Origin: Simmondsia chinensis
Lineage: Eukaryota > Streptophyta > Magnoliopsida > Caryophyllales > Simmondsiaceae
Assembly: GCA_018398585.1 (NCBI GenBank)
Contig: JAGTTD010000003.1
Coordinates: forward strand, 9,122,637 to 9,186,636
Direction: 5' to 3'
Length of the DNA stretch: 64,000 bases
In this document: piece by piece, positions 44,402-57,040 of the stretch
How the letters are laid out: every line of letters starts with the position of its first letter
How positions within the stretch are numbered: the first letter of the stretch is position 1
Notes under the pieces: model-generated
Databases searched by the model: none
Told to the model about the DNA's origin: nothing
The model's input: only the letters and a program-made list of their open reading frames with translations
Program-made: the position numbers and the translations under genes

Positions 44402-45950
44402 AGCCCTAAATAAATATTTTGGCTCTGATACCAATCCTCAAAATAAGCCCCTCTATTTATAGGAATATACTGGAGCGAAAAAATTTGATTTTTCGATGTG
44501 GGATTCGCTGGTTTAATGCAAAATGCAGCGTATAATTACAAAAAGGAGCGCAAAACGCGTCGTTTTGATGTCCCAAAAACGCACGTGTTAGTTTAACTTA
44601 GCGTGACACGTGGTGTTGCATGATTCGTCCCCGTCTGGGGATACGAATTCCCAAAGTGGACGTCCCAGCGCGTGACACGTGGATCCGGTTCACTCAGATT
44701 GCTACTGTGCAAGTTTTAAACCCGATTTTTTTTTTCCGTTGTTTTTCACATGTAAAAATTCATCATATGAATTTTAATTGTTTAAAAATTATTTTATTTT
44801 AGAATTTTTAATTTTTTATTCATCTCATGAATGATGTTTGGCAAAATTAATTTGCCCATCTTATGGATAAATAATGCATCTCATGAATTCTTTAATATTT
44901 TTTCAATGGCAATAAAATACAGAAGCTTGCGTAGGAACCTCGGTAACAATTTAAATCTAGCTCCAAATGTATTAAATTAAATCATCTCATGATATTAGTT
45001 TAATTACCCTTTAATGAGACTTAGTTCCACCAAAATAAATCTCACTGCACTCCAGACTTAAATTATTTAATCGATATCTCCCTAATATACTGTATTGATG
45101 AAAACAACCCCTCTACTAGATGTCTATGACAAAGGATAAATATAACTACTACCATTATCCTTCTCACCGCTTCTCTATTAGTTACCGACTCACCCTTCAC
45201 TGAATAATTCATTTATATTTGAACATATTCACAGTATAAATTCTAAATGTCAAACACTTGGAATACTTTGGCCAAAGTTTTCGAACCATTCAAATATTTG
45301 CGAATCAACTAAGGAGACATCTGTATCTCATAAGAGACTGTATATTCCTTATTGAATACCTGATTCTTGTCACACTTCACGCCGCTATCCAGTGTACGTG
45401 GGATTTCAGTCATTCATTTTAGACCTTACTTATAGTACACCAAAGTAACTAACACTCTATGCACAAGTCCAGAATACCCTCAGGATTTAGAATCGTTGTT
45501 CAAACAGTACAACATGAATCACTCATCTCCGATAGTAGTCTAGAAATAAGTGACCCACGTGGTCCAACTCAGTGTGTCAAACACACTAACCTAACACTTT
45601 TGGATCTCCATCCATATGACCAAGACAAGCCATCTAAAGTGTCACGATATAGTCTTAACATACAAGTGGTCCAGACTTATCTTCGACTACGAGTCTTTCA
45701 AACAACAATCCATATCATTTGTTCCAAGTCTATCTGTGGCTTAGTCTCATAAACCACTTAGAACAAATATGTAAATTATAGTCTGAGGACTACACCCCTC
45801 TCATGGATGTCTCCCAAAAGAAAATCACATGCAGTATAAATGCTCACATACACGAATTTAACTAGAAAATGACTGAAACTTTAACTTTATTTATTAATTA
45901 AAATAATATATCCAGAATAAATCTGGATTTCCCGACGCTGTTCCTAACAC
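44402..45950 (-). repeat. Copy D 5' LTR, 3' end missing
   Basis: It starts TGTTAGGAACAGCG at 45950 (minus) and matches the full LTR down to about 44402, where it ends just past GGTATCAGAGCC (44428-44416). The last 420 bases of the LTR (R/U5) and the proper primer-binding site are absent. GGTATCAGAGCC here lies within the LTR, since the full copy has the same words at 39098-39085, and should not be read as a functional primer site without a check. Confidence 0.75.
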
Positions 45951-46021
45951 TAACCATGTGGTGTGGGAATAGAGAATTAATTTTGTCAAGGTTCCAATAC
46001 CTAGAACAATGACAGACGAGC

Positions 46022-47760
46022 TCACTCACCATCCCCTGCCCGATCCCATTTATAAAGTATTAAGGACTTCGAATTCGCCCCAGGGATCCACCTATCACTA
46101 AAAGTTTTAATTGATCTACCATCACCAATCACCCATTGCAAGTCCTCAGTGATAAAGTTTATCCCATAGGGAGGGTGAAAGCCCAAATCAGCCTTATGGA
46201 AAGAAGGGTTAGCAAAGTGAATGCTATTTATGACCTTAACAAAATATGCACCTGGATTTTGCAAAATACGCCATGCTTGTTTACCTAAAAGAGCTAAATT
46301 GAATTCCTCAAACTCTCGAAACCTGAGCCCACCCTCCTTTCTTGGTTTAGATAATGTCACCCAATTAGTCCAATGAATCCCTAAGTTTTGACTGATCTCC
46401 CCTTTCCACTAATACGCCGTGATAATTCTATTAATTTTGTTACAAAACAACTCGGGAAGCTTAAAACAGTGCTTAAGATAAATTGGAATAGCTGACAGGA
46501 CGGTTTTAATCAAAGCGTCTCTACCCGCATGTGAACACAAAGAATTAGCCCACCCCATTAAATAATTTCTAATGTGATCTAGAATGTAAGCCAAAGCAGC
46601 AACTTTAGGACGTCCCCACATCAATTGAATGCCCAAGTATTTTTCTTCTTCCCTCATCACATCCACTCCAAAAAAAGCAATACATTGAACTCTGATTGCC
46701 TCACCAACATTAGAGGAAAAGTAAGCTTTAGATTTATTAAAGTTGATTTCCTTTCCCAAAGCCTGGCAAAAGAGGTCAATTATGTTTTTAACATTAATGC
46801 ATGACTTGATATTAGCCTCAAAAAACAACAACACGCAATCATCAGCAAACTAAGAGGAGAGGGGGGGGGGGGGGTGCGAAATGGATCCCACCGCCCTAAC
46901 TTAACAGCTTGACAGATCAACCTAGATAGTGCATCCATGACAAAGTGGAAAAGATAGGGAGATAAGGGGTCCCCTGGCATAGATCTCTCGCTATAGCAAA
47001 TCTTCCTATACTGACCCCATTAACAACTGGGCTAACTGAAACAGTTGTAACACACTGCATTATCCAATCAATAAATATTCGCTGAAAGCCAAATTTAACA
47101 AGAACATACACTAAGAAAGTCCAATTAACTTGGTCATATGCCTTGGCTAGATCTACCTTAAGAGCCATGAAACCCACTTTTCTCCTTTTCCTCGGTCTCA
47201 TAATGTGCCTAACCTCATGAGCAATTATAATATTATCTCAAATCTGATAGCCCTTAACAAAAGTTGCTTGATGGGGAGAAATTAGGTCCGTCGTCAAGGG
47301 TTTAAGTCTGCTAGATGTTTTGTTGGCTATTATTTTATAAATAAATTGCATAGGGTGATAGGCCTAGATTGACTCAAAGTCTCCGGTCTATCTATCTTGG
47401 GGATTAAGGCTATATCCGTCTCGCTAAATTTCCTTAAGATTTGTTAATTATAAAAAAAGCCTTCACTACATTAACCACATCAACCCCCACACTATTCCAT
47501 TACTCCAAATTAAAAAAAAAAAAAAAAAAAACCTTAGAAATCTGTCAGGAGTAGGAGCTTTTAAGCTCCCAAGTTCTTTAACAGCATCAAGAACTTCAGC
47601 TTCGATAACTTGACAGCAAAGATCAACATTCATTTGGCTAGCGGCTATGGCTGGAATGGCTTTCGCTGCCTCTTCAAAATTAATACCCTGTTTTGTAGTG
47701 TAAAGGCCCATGAAGTATCTACTCACCACCTCTTGGATGTCCTCTATACCTTCCACTCAG
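46022..47760 (-). pseudogene. LINE1 reverse transcriptase
   Basis: Blocks in order: VVSRYFMGLYTTKQGINFEE and EAEVLDAVKELGSLKAPTPD (47730-47545), VGFMALKVDLAKAYDQVNWT (47175-47115), GDPLSPYLFHFVMDALSRLI (46975-46915), the catalytic FADD at 46850-46839, then ALGKEINFNKSKAYFSSNV and EEKYLGIQLMWGRPK (about 46770-46610), and KEGGLRFREFEEFNLALLGK plus the WVIGDGRSIKTFSDRW thumb end (46340-46075). A 14-base C run on the minus strand (46874-46861 plus-strand G run) shifts the frame right before FADD. Stops also fall near 46850 and 47505. Confidence 0.85.
46861..46874 (+). repeat. 14-base G homopolymer in LINE1 RT
   Basis: A pure G run interrupts the RT between the GDPLSPYLF block and the FADD active site and changes the reading frame. 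It may also be a place of assembly error. Confidence 0.9.
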
Positions 47761-47917
47761 TTACATCACGATCTTTGATCTTCGTCAGCTAGTTGATTTT
47801 TCTCCTAGTTAATGTGGTAGCACAAAAGAACCTCGTGTTTTTCTCCCAAATTTGAGTCAATTTATCCTCGATGCTAGTGCTAATATCTCTCCTTGGCTTC
47901 CCAATGTTTCTGCAGCC

Positions 47918-48860
47918 TCACTTTAAGTTTGGCTTCAACTTCTGCTGACCTAGGATATGGTCTCCACTTTGGATTGACATTAATCTTTGCATTATATTCT
48001 CGATGTGCTCTCTTTTAGTCTTCCACCATTCTCCCCACCAACGAAATAAATTGCGCCTACATTTCTCCAAATTTAGACTGGCTCTCAACATTATGGATCC
48101 TCTAGCTGATTGATCCCATCCCTCTTTTAAAATATTAGCACATTCTTCCTCCAGCATCGATTTCATCTCAAATCTAAATACATACTTAGGCGTTACCAGC
48201 GTTCCCTCAAGCACTATTATTAGAGGAGAATGGTCTGAACCAACCACTGGTGCATGGATAGCCTCGACAAATTCAAAAAGAGGTAACCATTCATAATTCG
48301 CAGCTATTTCATCAATCCTTTCTAAAGATGGCCCAGAAAAATCTACAATCCTCCGTTTCAAGCTCAATGAGCTTACACCAATCATATTAGAGTTGTAAGT
48401 TGTGCACTTGAAACTTGCACTCTCTTTTGTGATGATATGACATTGAAGTCAATTGATGCAGCAAAAGGTTCTTGGACCGCAACAAACCTCGAACAAATAC
48501 AAGACCAGAACTCTCTTTTGTGTGACATATCTGGTTCACCATAGACGAAAGCATGGCGCCACCTTCTGGAGTTCTTGACAGATTCGATCCTCATGTTTAT
48601 CCACTTGCTCGAAATACGAATCACCTTAACTTTGATTTTAGCATACCAACCTAACACCAATCCGCTAGCCTGTCCCGTTGAATTAACAACATAAACATTA
48701 TGAAAATTTAACTTGTTCAAAGTTTTTCTCACAAAATCTCCCTTCTGTTTCATTTCAACCAAAAAATTCAAAATGGGCTTGTAGTTCTAGATAAGCTCCC
48801 AAAGATATTGAACTGTCAGGGATTGCCCTAACCTTGGATAATTCTAGTAAATGAAACTCA
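47918..48860 (-). pseudogene. LINE1 AP-type endonuclease domain
   Basis: ORF2 probably starts at ATG 48860 (MSFI..), followed across stops by PRLGQSLTVQYLWELI, where the usual text is GLGNP.TV..L, then FLVEMKQKGDFVRKTLNKLN (48770-48710), GLVLGWYAKIKVKV (48655-48610), WRHAFVYGEPDMSHKREFW (48555-48505) and SIDFNVISSQKRVQV, the GDFN-like motif with Ile for Gly. After a frameshift the C-terminal part reads FVEAIHAPVVGSDHSPLIIV (48275-48210), keeping the SDH motif of the active site. A coiled segment to 47918 links to RT. Confidence 0.82.
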
Positions 48861-49510
48861 TGGCGCCCAAGGTGGTTGGTGAGGGAAAACCACCGCAAAC
48901 CCGTTGTCATTTTCCATAACAAGTGTTTTTGATGGGAGAATTAACTGCTTCTGTAAAGGGAAAATTTCGATCTCCAATTAGGCCAAGGAACACGTCAAGT
49001 AAATGAGAGGTTAGAAGGAATTTGGTGTGAATGACTCCAGAAACTCCTCATCATGAATTAATAGATAAATTACTAAAGCAAAACTTATTGTTGATAGGAG
49101 CATAAACATTCAATTCACCAACTGCTCGATCTAGATTACTGAGAGAAAGGGGACGAAATGGTTGAGGGACTTCTTAAATGAAACTCTCGATTACTGAAAG
49201 AAATAACCCAACTACCCCACCATGCAATCGGCAAGAGGGAGATAAATACATGCCCCTACATAGGGGGCTGAGAACTAGATCTGAAAGGGCGCTAGCAATA
49301 AACACACAGGAAGAGAATAGACCGGGGAAGAAACACCCTTACCTATGTTGATAATTGCACTCGGAAAGTGAAATCTTGAGACTCCAAACATAGTTAATGT
49401 GGAGGAGAGAGGGAAACAGGGAACTGAAACGCCTCAGAAGGAAGCTACTAGAAGGGTAGAAAATCCTAGCAAGCCTCCATCCCCCAAGCTGAGAGAGCGG
49501 ACTCCCCAAA

Positions 49511-50207
49511 TAAGATATTATGTGTGATTGTTGCCATCGATTTTTCCATGTTAAGTACTTTGATGCACATTTCACTATTTCTATGGGAGCAGTCTTTTTA
49601 AGAGCCTATGACACACCAGTCCCTTGTTGCTCCCCTTTCGTCATCTGTACGTTGTTACTCCGTCTACTTTTACTCGTTTTTAAACCCTACCTTGAATATG
49701 CAGTATATTTCAGATTATATCCTAATAATTGATTCTTTTTTTTGTTTTTTGCAATTAGTCAGCCAAGAGTTAACTATTGTGGATACTTGCTCTAGTTTTT
49801 ATCGCATTTCCCATATTATCAAGTGAAGATGCAAACGGATAATATAATTTAGCATCTGTATCTATACTTCTACACTTACTCTATATTATTGCATAGCCTA
49901 CCCACCCCCAAAAGCCTCCAACATCCAAACCAAGCAATTTTAGGAGGCCATTATTCAACTTCCTTTTAGAGTACTAAGAATATTTTTGGCCAAGCTTATT
50001 TTTTGAAGACAAAAATGTTTTACTTATCTTCTTAAATATTTTAAATGTATCAGTTACTTTCTAAAGATTTCATATATATAATTTTGAATTTATATATTAA
50101 TGAACTAATTTTAGTTAAAAAAATTTCAAATGTAAATGTTAAAATACTCAATAAAACTAAGGATCAAAATGATTTAAAATGAACTTAATTAAAAATGTAC
50201 TTACAAC
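49511..50207. other. AT-rich spacer between two LINEs
   Basis: No gene is supported. The overlapping small ORFs at 49520-49826 lack motifs. AT content rises towards 50207, where the target duplication of LINE2 begins. Confidence 0.4.
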
Positions 50208-50376
50208 CATAAAACCATAAAAAAAAATATAAAATGGATTTTGATGTGGAGGGAGCAATGAGAGTCCGGAGAGGGAGAGTCTAGCAAGTTGTCAGAGTGG
50301 ATGGTGGATGGTGTGCAGAATGGGTAGAGAGTGGAACTGAGGGACAGCACCTGGAGGACGAAGGAAGCGAAGTACA

Positions 50377-51436
50377 TTGGGAACAATACAACCGATACAA
50401 TCTCAAGTTGGTGATAACAACATTGGGAACCAACATAGAAGAAGGGAACAGGAGGATAGCCCCATTGAAAAAATCACACTCTTTATGGATAACTTACTAG
50501 TATACTTCAAACCGGATAGATTAATCCATCTATTCCAGAGATATGGAAGCATAGAAGAGACCTATGTGTCACACAAGCAAAGATGAAACAAGCAAAGAAT
50601 CTTTGGGTTTGTCAGATTTGCTTCCCTAATTGAAGTAGAGAAAGCTATTGGAGGTCTAAATGGGACCACGCTCAGGGGAGAAACACTAAGGGTTAGTGGA
50701 GCAAGATATGGGAGGAAACAAGGAGCCCAAAGAAGAGGAAATGTTAGACACACTAGTTTTCAGACACATAGACCCAGAAGATGGGACAGTGCGGGTAGAT
50801 GGGAACGGTAGCCTGAAGCCGAGAATAGGGATAGGCATTAAGTAAAGAGTGCTAGAGGATTTGTGGGGAAGAAGATGGAAGAAGAGTCGTGGAGTAGCAT
50901 TATTTATACAACTTCGAGCCACTACATCATTCAAGGATCCCTATTGCATTGTGTCATAGTCTAAAGGACATTCAAAAATTTAGAGATGTAGGAAATTTCA
51001 AACATTTATTAACCTTCCAGGGCACAGAAATTCATGACAAATTTCTAGATGAGGAAATAGTGTGGCTACAATCATGGTCTGAGGAAGCTAGGGCCTAGAC
51101 CGAGGAAGAGCAATGCCAAACCCGACAAGTATGGATCTTCTTTTACACGGTTGATCTAAGGAGAACTTCACCGAGATTGGCAACTGCTAGGGTGATGTAG
51201 TGACAGTGGAAGATGAAGAAGAGCTGTATAATTCATTTGAAATAGTGAGGATACTTATTGTTACAAACCAAATGCATCTAATCAATGAGGGGATGAACTT
51301 TCAAATTGAGGGTAAGAATTTCAACATCTTTGTTCGAGAAATAAGTTGGAGGGATGAGATGTTCTCTCAACTATTCAACTCACTTGGAAGTCCTAAACCA
51401 CCATCACCAGGGAGCTGCTCGCCTGCACCACAGTGA
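50377..51436 (+). pseudogene. LINE2 ORF1: RRM plus DUF4283-like segment
   Basis: In one frame from 50377 the product has a short polar lead, then an RNA-recognition motif: RNP2-like ITLFMDNLLVYF (about residues 32-43), helix LIHLFQRYGSIEETYV, RNP1-like KQRIFGFVRFASL just after a TGA at 50584, and VEKAIGGLNGTTLRGETLRV. A basic Arg-rich stretch follows (50700-50810). After further stops, EDEEELYNSFEIVRILIVTN and EGMNFQIEGKNFNIFVREIS (51205-51345) resemble the DUF4283-type segment of plant LINE and gag-like proteins. Such ORF1 proteins bind LINE RNA. It is decayed here but clearly recognisable. Confidence 0.75.
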
Positions 51437-51808
51437 GAACTGCTAGCTATAGGGTTGGGGTCGATGTCGATGACAGAGAATCGGGAGGAAGGGACAGTGA
51501 TCTCGAAGACACCAGCGACAGTAGCCCTTCAATCGCATTTTTCTAGTACTTCGGCAAACATTAAAGAGAGAGGTAGGGACATGGACACCGATGGAGACAT
51601 CTCAGACAGTGAGGAACGATGGCACTTTGGAGCATGTAATGAGCTGACAACCCATGCCCCCTCTTTTCCAATTCAAAAACCCACAACCCTACACCTAAAT
51701 AAAAGTCTACCCTATTGCCCTACTTCATTGGGTAATACGCAATGCTCTGAATCATTGAACAATGACCTTACTTCGGAAAGCCAAGATGGAAGTCCAAGAT
51801 AAGAAAAA

Positions 51809-54800
51809 GTGACGGAATCCCTTTCCCTATATATGGGTCAACGCCTTATCAATTGCTTTGTTGACCTGAGCCCAAATTCTTTTTCCACTCACACAGTAGA
51901 TGAACCTAATCAGCCGCAAAATACCAACACAAATGACCAACAGGGCCAAAATAATAACCCCAATGACAAAAAGGAGAGGCCCAAACATGATAGCATTGAT
52001 AGAAGGATTATAATTAAATTCTCAGGATCGGATGATTCTTTGTGGGAAGACATTCTAGTGGCTGATGGTTCTGGTGGGCTCATCGTAATGTGGAATAAAG
52101 CTGACTTTGCGGTAACATTTGCAATGATAGCTACGAGATGGATATGTTTACATGGATCGTTGATAGGTAATAATTTTGTTTGTGCTATATGTCTTATTTA
52201 TGGCCCATGCTCAAGGGCGGGTAAAGGGGTGGTTTTGGAGCAGTGGTGTGGAATGACGAATGCCATTACCGTCCCGATCTTGATCCTAGGGGACTTCAAT
52301 GAGGTCCTTAATATTGGTGATCGTAAGGGGAATGCAGTGCTTACCGTTGGTATGAAAGACATCCATGAAATCTTAGATAAAATCGGGCTCATAGATATTC
52401 CTATGGCGGGTAGGAGTTACACATGGGCTTGAAGAGACTCCATGAGCCGCATAGACTGAGTGTTGGTAGACAAGGAACTGTTAAGCAAATTCCCACATCT
52501 CAAGCTCCAAGGTTTGAAGAAGGGCCTTTTTGATCATTGTCCCATTGTTTTTGACCTAGAAGAAGTGCTATGGGCCCCAAACCTTTTAGGTTCTTTGAAT
52601 GTTGGTTCTCACATCCGGAATACAAGGACATAGTCAATAAGAAGTGGAGATCATTAAAGGGCGTATCCTTTGAGGAAAAGGTTGAGGCCATTGAAAACAT
52701 GGAACACAGAATTGTTTGGGTACATTGATCAAAAGATTATATCCATTGAAGAAGAACTTGACAAATTTAAGAGTAAAGCAGAGAATTCCTACCACACTGA
52801 TAAAGATTTGGCTTAGAAGGCAGCGGCTATGTCACACTTTTAGGCATGGTACAAGAGAAAAGAAAGGTATTGGCTACAATTGCCTAGAAGTAAAGAGATC
52901 AAACAGATCGACCATAATACAAAATACTTCCACACGCACCCATCTGTTCGAACAAAGAGGAAAGCAGTGTTTAGAGTACGAGTCTGGGGTAGGGTATATT
53001 GCAAGCCGTATTGCGTGAAGAAAGTGATCACTTCCTTCTTCCAAGCCTTATACTTAGAATCAGTACAGGGTAGACCGACAATTGGGGACCTCGACTTGCC
53101 AAAGCTCATGGTCCAAGAAGCACAATTACTAGAAATAATTCCCTCGGCCTAAGAGATCAAGAAACCATCTGGGACTGTAGCTCCAACAAAGCACCGGGTT
53201 ATGATGGGTTCAACTTCAATTTTGTGAAACGCATGTGGGACAGGTTGGGGGATGAGCCAACAGAATATATACTGTAACTTTTTGTACCCGGCTATCTTAA
53301 CCCGACCCTAAATACTACTTGGGTTTCAGTAATCCCAAAAGTAGATGGGGCGTTTGACATCCAAGACTTCAAACCTATAAGCATGGTTGAGTGTATATTT
53401 AAGATCATATCCAAAGTGTTGAGCAAACGTTTAGCAGGAATGATACCGAAGTTGATTGGGGAAAATCAGACTGCATTTGTGGCGGTTGGATAGATCTTAG
53501 ATGGAGTTCTCATTGTAAATGAAGTAGTCCACTAGTTGAAGAAAAAGAAGAAGAAAGATGTACTCCTAAAGCTTGACTTCCAAAAGGCATATGACATAAT
53601 AAACTGGAATTTTGTGATCTAAGTTTTGGAAAGTATGGGGTTTGGGCCATCTTGGTGTACTTGGATCAAAGAATGCATTACATCTCCCACCATGTCGATC
53701 CTCATTAACGGCTCACCAACAAAGCCTTTTAAAATGGAGTGTGGACTTCGACAAGGGGACCTATTGTCACCGTTCCTATTTGTCATCGTTTCTCAAGTAC
53801 TTAGCAGGTTGTTTCTCAAAGCAACAAGCACGAGATAAATTGTAGGGCTAAAGATTGGAGCACAAAAAGTGCTCACCACCCATCTAGAATTTGTGGACGA
53901 CACTCTCATCTTTTGCCCACCGGACTGAGATATTATTGCTAAAGTTCAAGGCCTAATCTTATGCTTCTAGACAATCTCAAGCCTCAAAATTAGTTTTGCA
54001 AAATCTACAATGTTCTCCATTGACCAGACATAAGACTGTGTTGCAGAAACCCTGGGGATTCTCGGCTATCAGCTTGTGGCATTTCTAGCAAAACACCTCG
54101 GTATCCCGCTAGGAGACAATCAGAGGCTCCTCTCCACTTGGATGCCAATAATTAATCGAACAGCAAAGAAACTAGCCGCATGGAAGAAGAAATCCTTGTC
54201 AAGAGCCAGAAGATTAACTCTCATAAAGTCGGTCCTTAATAATCTTCCAACATATTGCATGTCAATTTTCCATGCCCTGAAAAGGTCCTTCTCAAAATAA
54301 TCAAACTTCAGATGAACTTCTTCTGGGGAGGCAATGAAGAGTCGAGGGGTCTACCATGTATCAGATGGAAAATTATTAAAAAACCGAAGCATCTTTGTGG
54401 CCTAGGTGTAGGCGACCCTCTCTTAAGAAATGCGGCACTACTTTTCAAATGGTGGTGGCATTTCTCAGAAGAAGGATCCTCATTATGGAAGAAAGTGGTA
54501 TGCTTGATCCATGGGGGGATTACTCAGGACCTAATTCCTTGGCAAGTAGCAGGCTCAAGCTGCAGCCCTTGGACGGCTATTTCTGAAGTTGTTGACACTT
54601 TTTAGATTCCACATCAAGTGAAGAATGCCTTCAAGTTGAAACTCGGTGACAGGTAAAAAACAAAATTCTGGAAACATAAGTGGTTGGGAGAGGAAACACA
54701 TGAGAAACAATTCCCAAATCTCTTCAAAGTTTTGCTCCAGGAGACGTCGGATGGGGTTGAGTGGAGGCGGATTTTTAATCGGAGATTTAGGTTCTTTCTT

Positions 54801-55510
54801 AGAGAGGAAGCCATCCTAGCCCGCCTTAATGAAGTACTCGCAGATGTTGGCCCTAAGCAGGAAACCATAGATGTATCACGGTGGAGTGTTGATAGAAAAG
54901 GGTCCTACGCGGTAAAGTCCTTCGTCGAGGCAGTGACAACGTACACACATATGCAATCCACGGTGGACCATCTTGTTCATGGAGTGTGGAAAGGATTAGC
55001 TCCCCCAAAGGTCGAAATAGTGGGGTGGATGGCTCTGTTGGGAAAGATGAACAAAAAAGAGAGGCTTTAGAACATTGGTATCATTCCTAATGAAGAAAAA
55101 TGGTGCCCACTTTGTGGAAAACCGCTGATGGGGTAGACCATCTCTTTTTAGGATACGAGGAAACCTAGAAGCTATGGTCTCTTTGCTTTGATTGGTGGAG
55201 CATAAAGTGGGTCACACCTATCTCAGTCAAGGACCACTTCTTTCAAAGGATTGCGGCTAGAATACGAGGCAAATTTCAGAAGAATGTATGGATGTCGCTC
55301 TTTGTTGTGATCGCGTGGGAAATATGGAGCTCAACAAACGGGATTGCGTTTGAAGGATCGCAATGGAGTAGGAGAGATACAGTTTGGTTGATCAAAGTCA
55401 GACCCGGCTTTTGGGTAAAAGCATGGTGCGAATCATTTTCGTACTCTCCAGTGGATGCTACCTATAACGTACAATATTTCGAGGCCTGGACTCCGAATAT
55501 GCAAGAATAG
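51809..55510 (+). pseudogene. LINE2 ORF2: endonuclease, RT and zinc-binding domain
   Basis: The endonuclease part (51990-52560) has GGLIVMWNKADFAV, CLIYGPCS and ILGDFNEVLN, and IDIPMAGRSYTWA before a stop; its first 50 or so residues are missing or unreadable. The RT has SVIPKVDGAFDIQDFKPISM (53325-53385), LKLDFQKAYDIINWNFV (53568-53618), MSILINGSPTKPFKMECGLR then QGDLLSPFLF (53695-53785), and the active-site box EFVDDTLIF at 53889-53915, with Val in place of the usual Ala. AKHLGIPLGD and the thumb follow. A frameshift near 54290 leads into FKWWWHFSEEGSSLWKKV (about 54440-54495), and the zinc-binding region ends near CPLCGKPL (55110-55135). Confidence 0.85.
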
Positions 55511-55752
55511 CTACTGTCACTACGCACTTTAGAATGCAGCAAAGCCGGGTGGATGCACTAAGGTATTATTGGTTGCTGCTGTCCTCGGCCTGGCTAGTGT
55601 GCTTTGAATGGAATGTAATTGCATGCAGATTATATTTTTGCTTTTTGATTTTTTGTACGTTTTGTTGCTTCTCTTCAGGGGCCCCAATTGTTGGGTAGCT
55701 GCTTTGTATTGACCTTTGCTTTTTATTAACAAAAAAAAAATCATAAAACCAT

Positions 55753-56317
55753 GATTAAATTGAATAAATATGTATTATTTGACAATAAATATTTCCAATA
55801 AAATTTGACTAGCATAATTACAATGAAGATTTATAAAAAAAATAGAGAACATCACAAATCCGTGTCATAAACCTAAACTTCGAATTCAAAAACAATCAAT
55901 GCCAAAAACAATCATATCCACAACATTCATCCACTCAAAAATCCTACAGGAAAAAGTCAAAGGCATCAAAACCAGGCATTTCCCAAAAAACAGCACTACA
56001 CTAAGAAACAACTTTATTTTTTCAAAGGCGAGAAGCCTATTTAAAATAAACTATATTGTGGTATATACTTACGGCCATAACACTATGATTATAACAACTA
56101 TAAAAAAAAAAAAAAAAATTGAATTTATTTACAAAGCTTATAAAAAAAGAAAATAATATAGATAACAGAACTAGTTCCTACATTTAAAAAAAAAAAAAAA
56201 ACTAATATAGATAACAGAATCAACCTTGAAAAAACTAATATTAATAATCCCCGCTTATGGTCTAGATGCACTATTAATTAACTATTGAAATACTCCTTCA
56301 TTCATATGTATTGTCGA
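55753..56317. other. AT-rich interval, no gene seen
   Basis: A/T-rich sequence with A runs (56102-56119, 56187-56201). The ORF at 55899-56156 is low-complexity Lys and Ile and is not supported. Confidence 0.4.
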
Positions 56318-57040
56318 TAGGGGTGTTAAAAAAAAAACAGTAACCGAAATATCGAACCGAAATCCCGAAGTTTAGACCCAAAAATGTGGTTAACCATACT
56401 AAATTTTCAGCTTGGTTAACCGAACCGAAAAAATTTGAGGTATTTCGGAACGGTAACAGTTAGTGATTTTGTCCGTTTCGGTTAACTGATTTACCAAAAT
56501 AATATATATCATGTATATATTTTCAGATGTTCATAATATTAATTATTTACTATGTATATTTTTCTATCATATAAATGACTTTTGTATAATGCATGGTTAA
56601 CTTTACCTTTTTTTTTTTTTTTTTTTCCTAACTCATCATCTATAATGGAGTATTTGTGCCTCATTGTTATATCCGAATACTAATGAAGCACTATGTGTGC
56701 TACTCGCTTGCTCATATATTGGTTAAAATAAGATATTATACATTTAATTTTTTTGAGTTGGATTATGAACTTATAATTTGTTAAATATTCTCACGTGTAA
56801 TGTATTTTTTGGACATTTACAAACCATTACAAAAATCAATCATATAACATAAAAGGGCATTGTATTATTTTTCCGGTCACCGGTTAACCGACATAACCGA
56901 ACCAAATTACCGAATTACCGAAAGTTGGTTAACCTGTCTTTTCGGTTACGATAACAGTTACAGATTTTTAAATATTTTGGTAATGATTAACCAAACCGAA
57001 GTACTTTTCGATACGGTTAACCGAACCATAAACACTCCTA
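56318..57040. mobile_element. hAT-type MITE with 8-bp target duplication
   Basis: The ends TAGGGGTGTT and the complement TAGGAGTGTT form short inverted repeats. ATTGTCGA flanks both sides (56310-56317 and 57041-57048), a perfect 8-bp duplication as made by hAT transposases. Subterminal variants of GGTTAACCGAACCGAAA occur near both ends, in both orientations. No transposase. The 723-bp body is AT-rich in its middle, with a T run at 56610-56626. Confidence 0.88.

Larger units (their letters stand above)
38423..45950 (-). mobile_element. Copia element copy D, deleted and rearranged
   Basis: Read right to left: a 5' LTR piece (45950-44402), an AT-rich leader with hairpin repeats (44352-43490), gag (42905-42027), RT and RNase H remnants (41583-40621), a polypurine tract (40620-40611), a full LTR (40609-38646), then a second primer-binding site and leader (38645 to about 38425). 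Protease, integrase and most of RT are gone. A second leader after the 3' LTR is not expected in a simple insertion and points to a tandem (LTR-internal-LTR-internal) ancestor or recombination. It lies in LINE1. Confidence 0.82.
37270..49510 (-). mobile_element. LINE1: L1-type LINE split by a copia element
   Basis: The minus strand carries endonuclease (48860-47918), reverse transcriptase (47760-46022), RT zinc-binding domain and RNase H (38422-37423), in that order, with copia copy D inserted between the RT tail and the zinc-binding domain. The 3' end is a TAA-type tail near 37270-37300 (TTATTATTATGATTATTATT on plus). The 5' end is put near 49510, where GGGAGTCCGCTCTCTCAGC starts a leader-like region. 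Frameshifts and stops are frequent. No target duplication was found. Confidence 0.8.
50219..55741 (+). mobile_element. LINE2: near full-length plus-strand LINE with target duplication
   Basis: CATAAAACCAT at 50208-50218 recurs at 55742-55752 after an A-rich tail (about 55731-55740), which defines a 5.52-kb element. It encodes ORF1 with an RRM (50377-51436) and ORF2 with endonuclease, RT and zinc-binding domain (51809-55510). No RNase H domain follows. Many stops are TGA where CGA would fit the family (for example 50584, 52432, 52459), consistent with deamination of methylated CpG. Confidence 0.85.

Noticed and set aside
44416..44428. GGTATCAGAGCC as the copy D primer-binding site
   Set aside because: The same words occur inside the full LTR (39085-39098), so this position is LTR sequence; the true site follows the LTR end near 38643.
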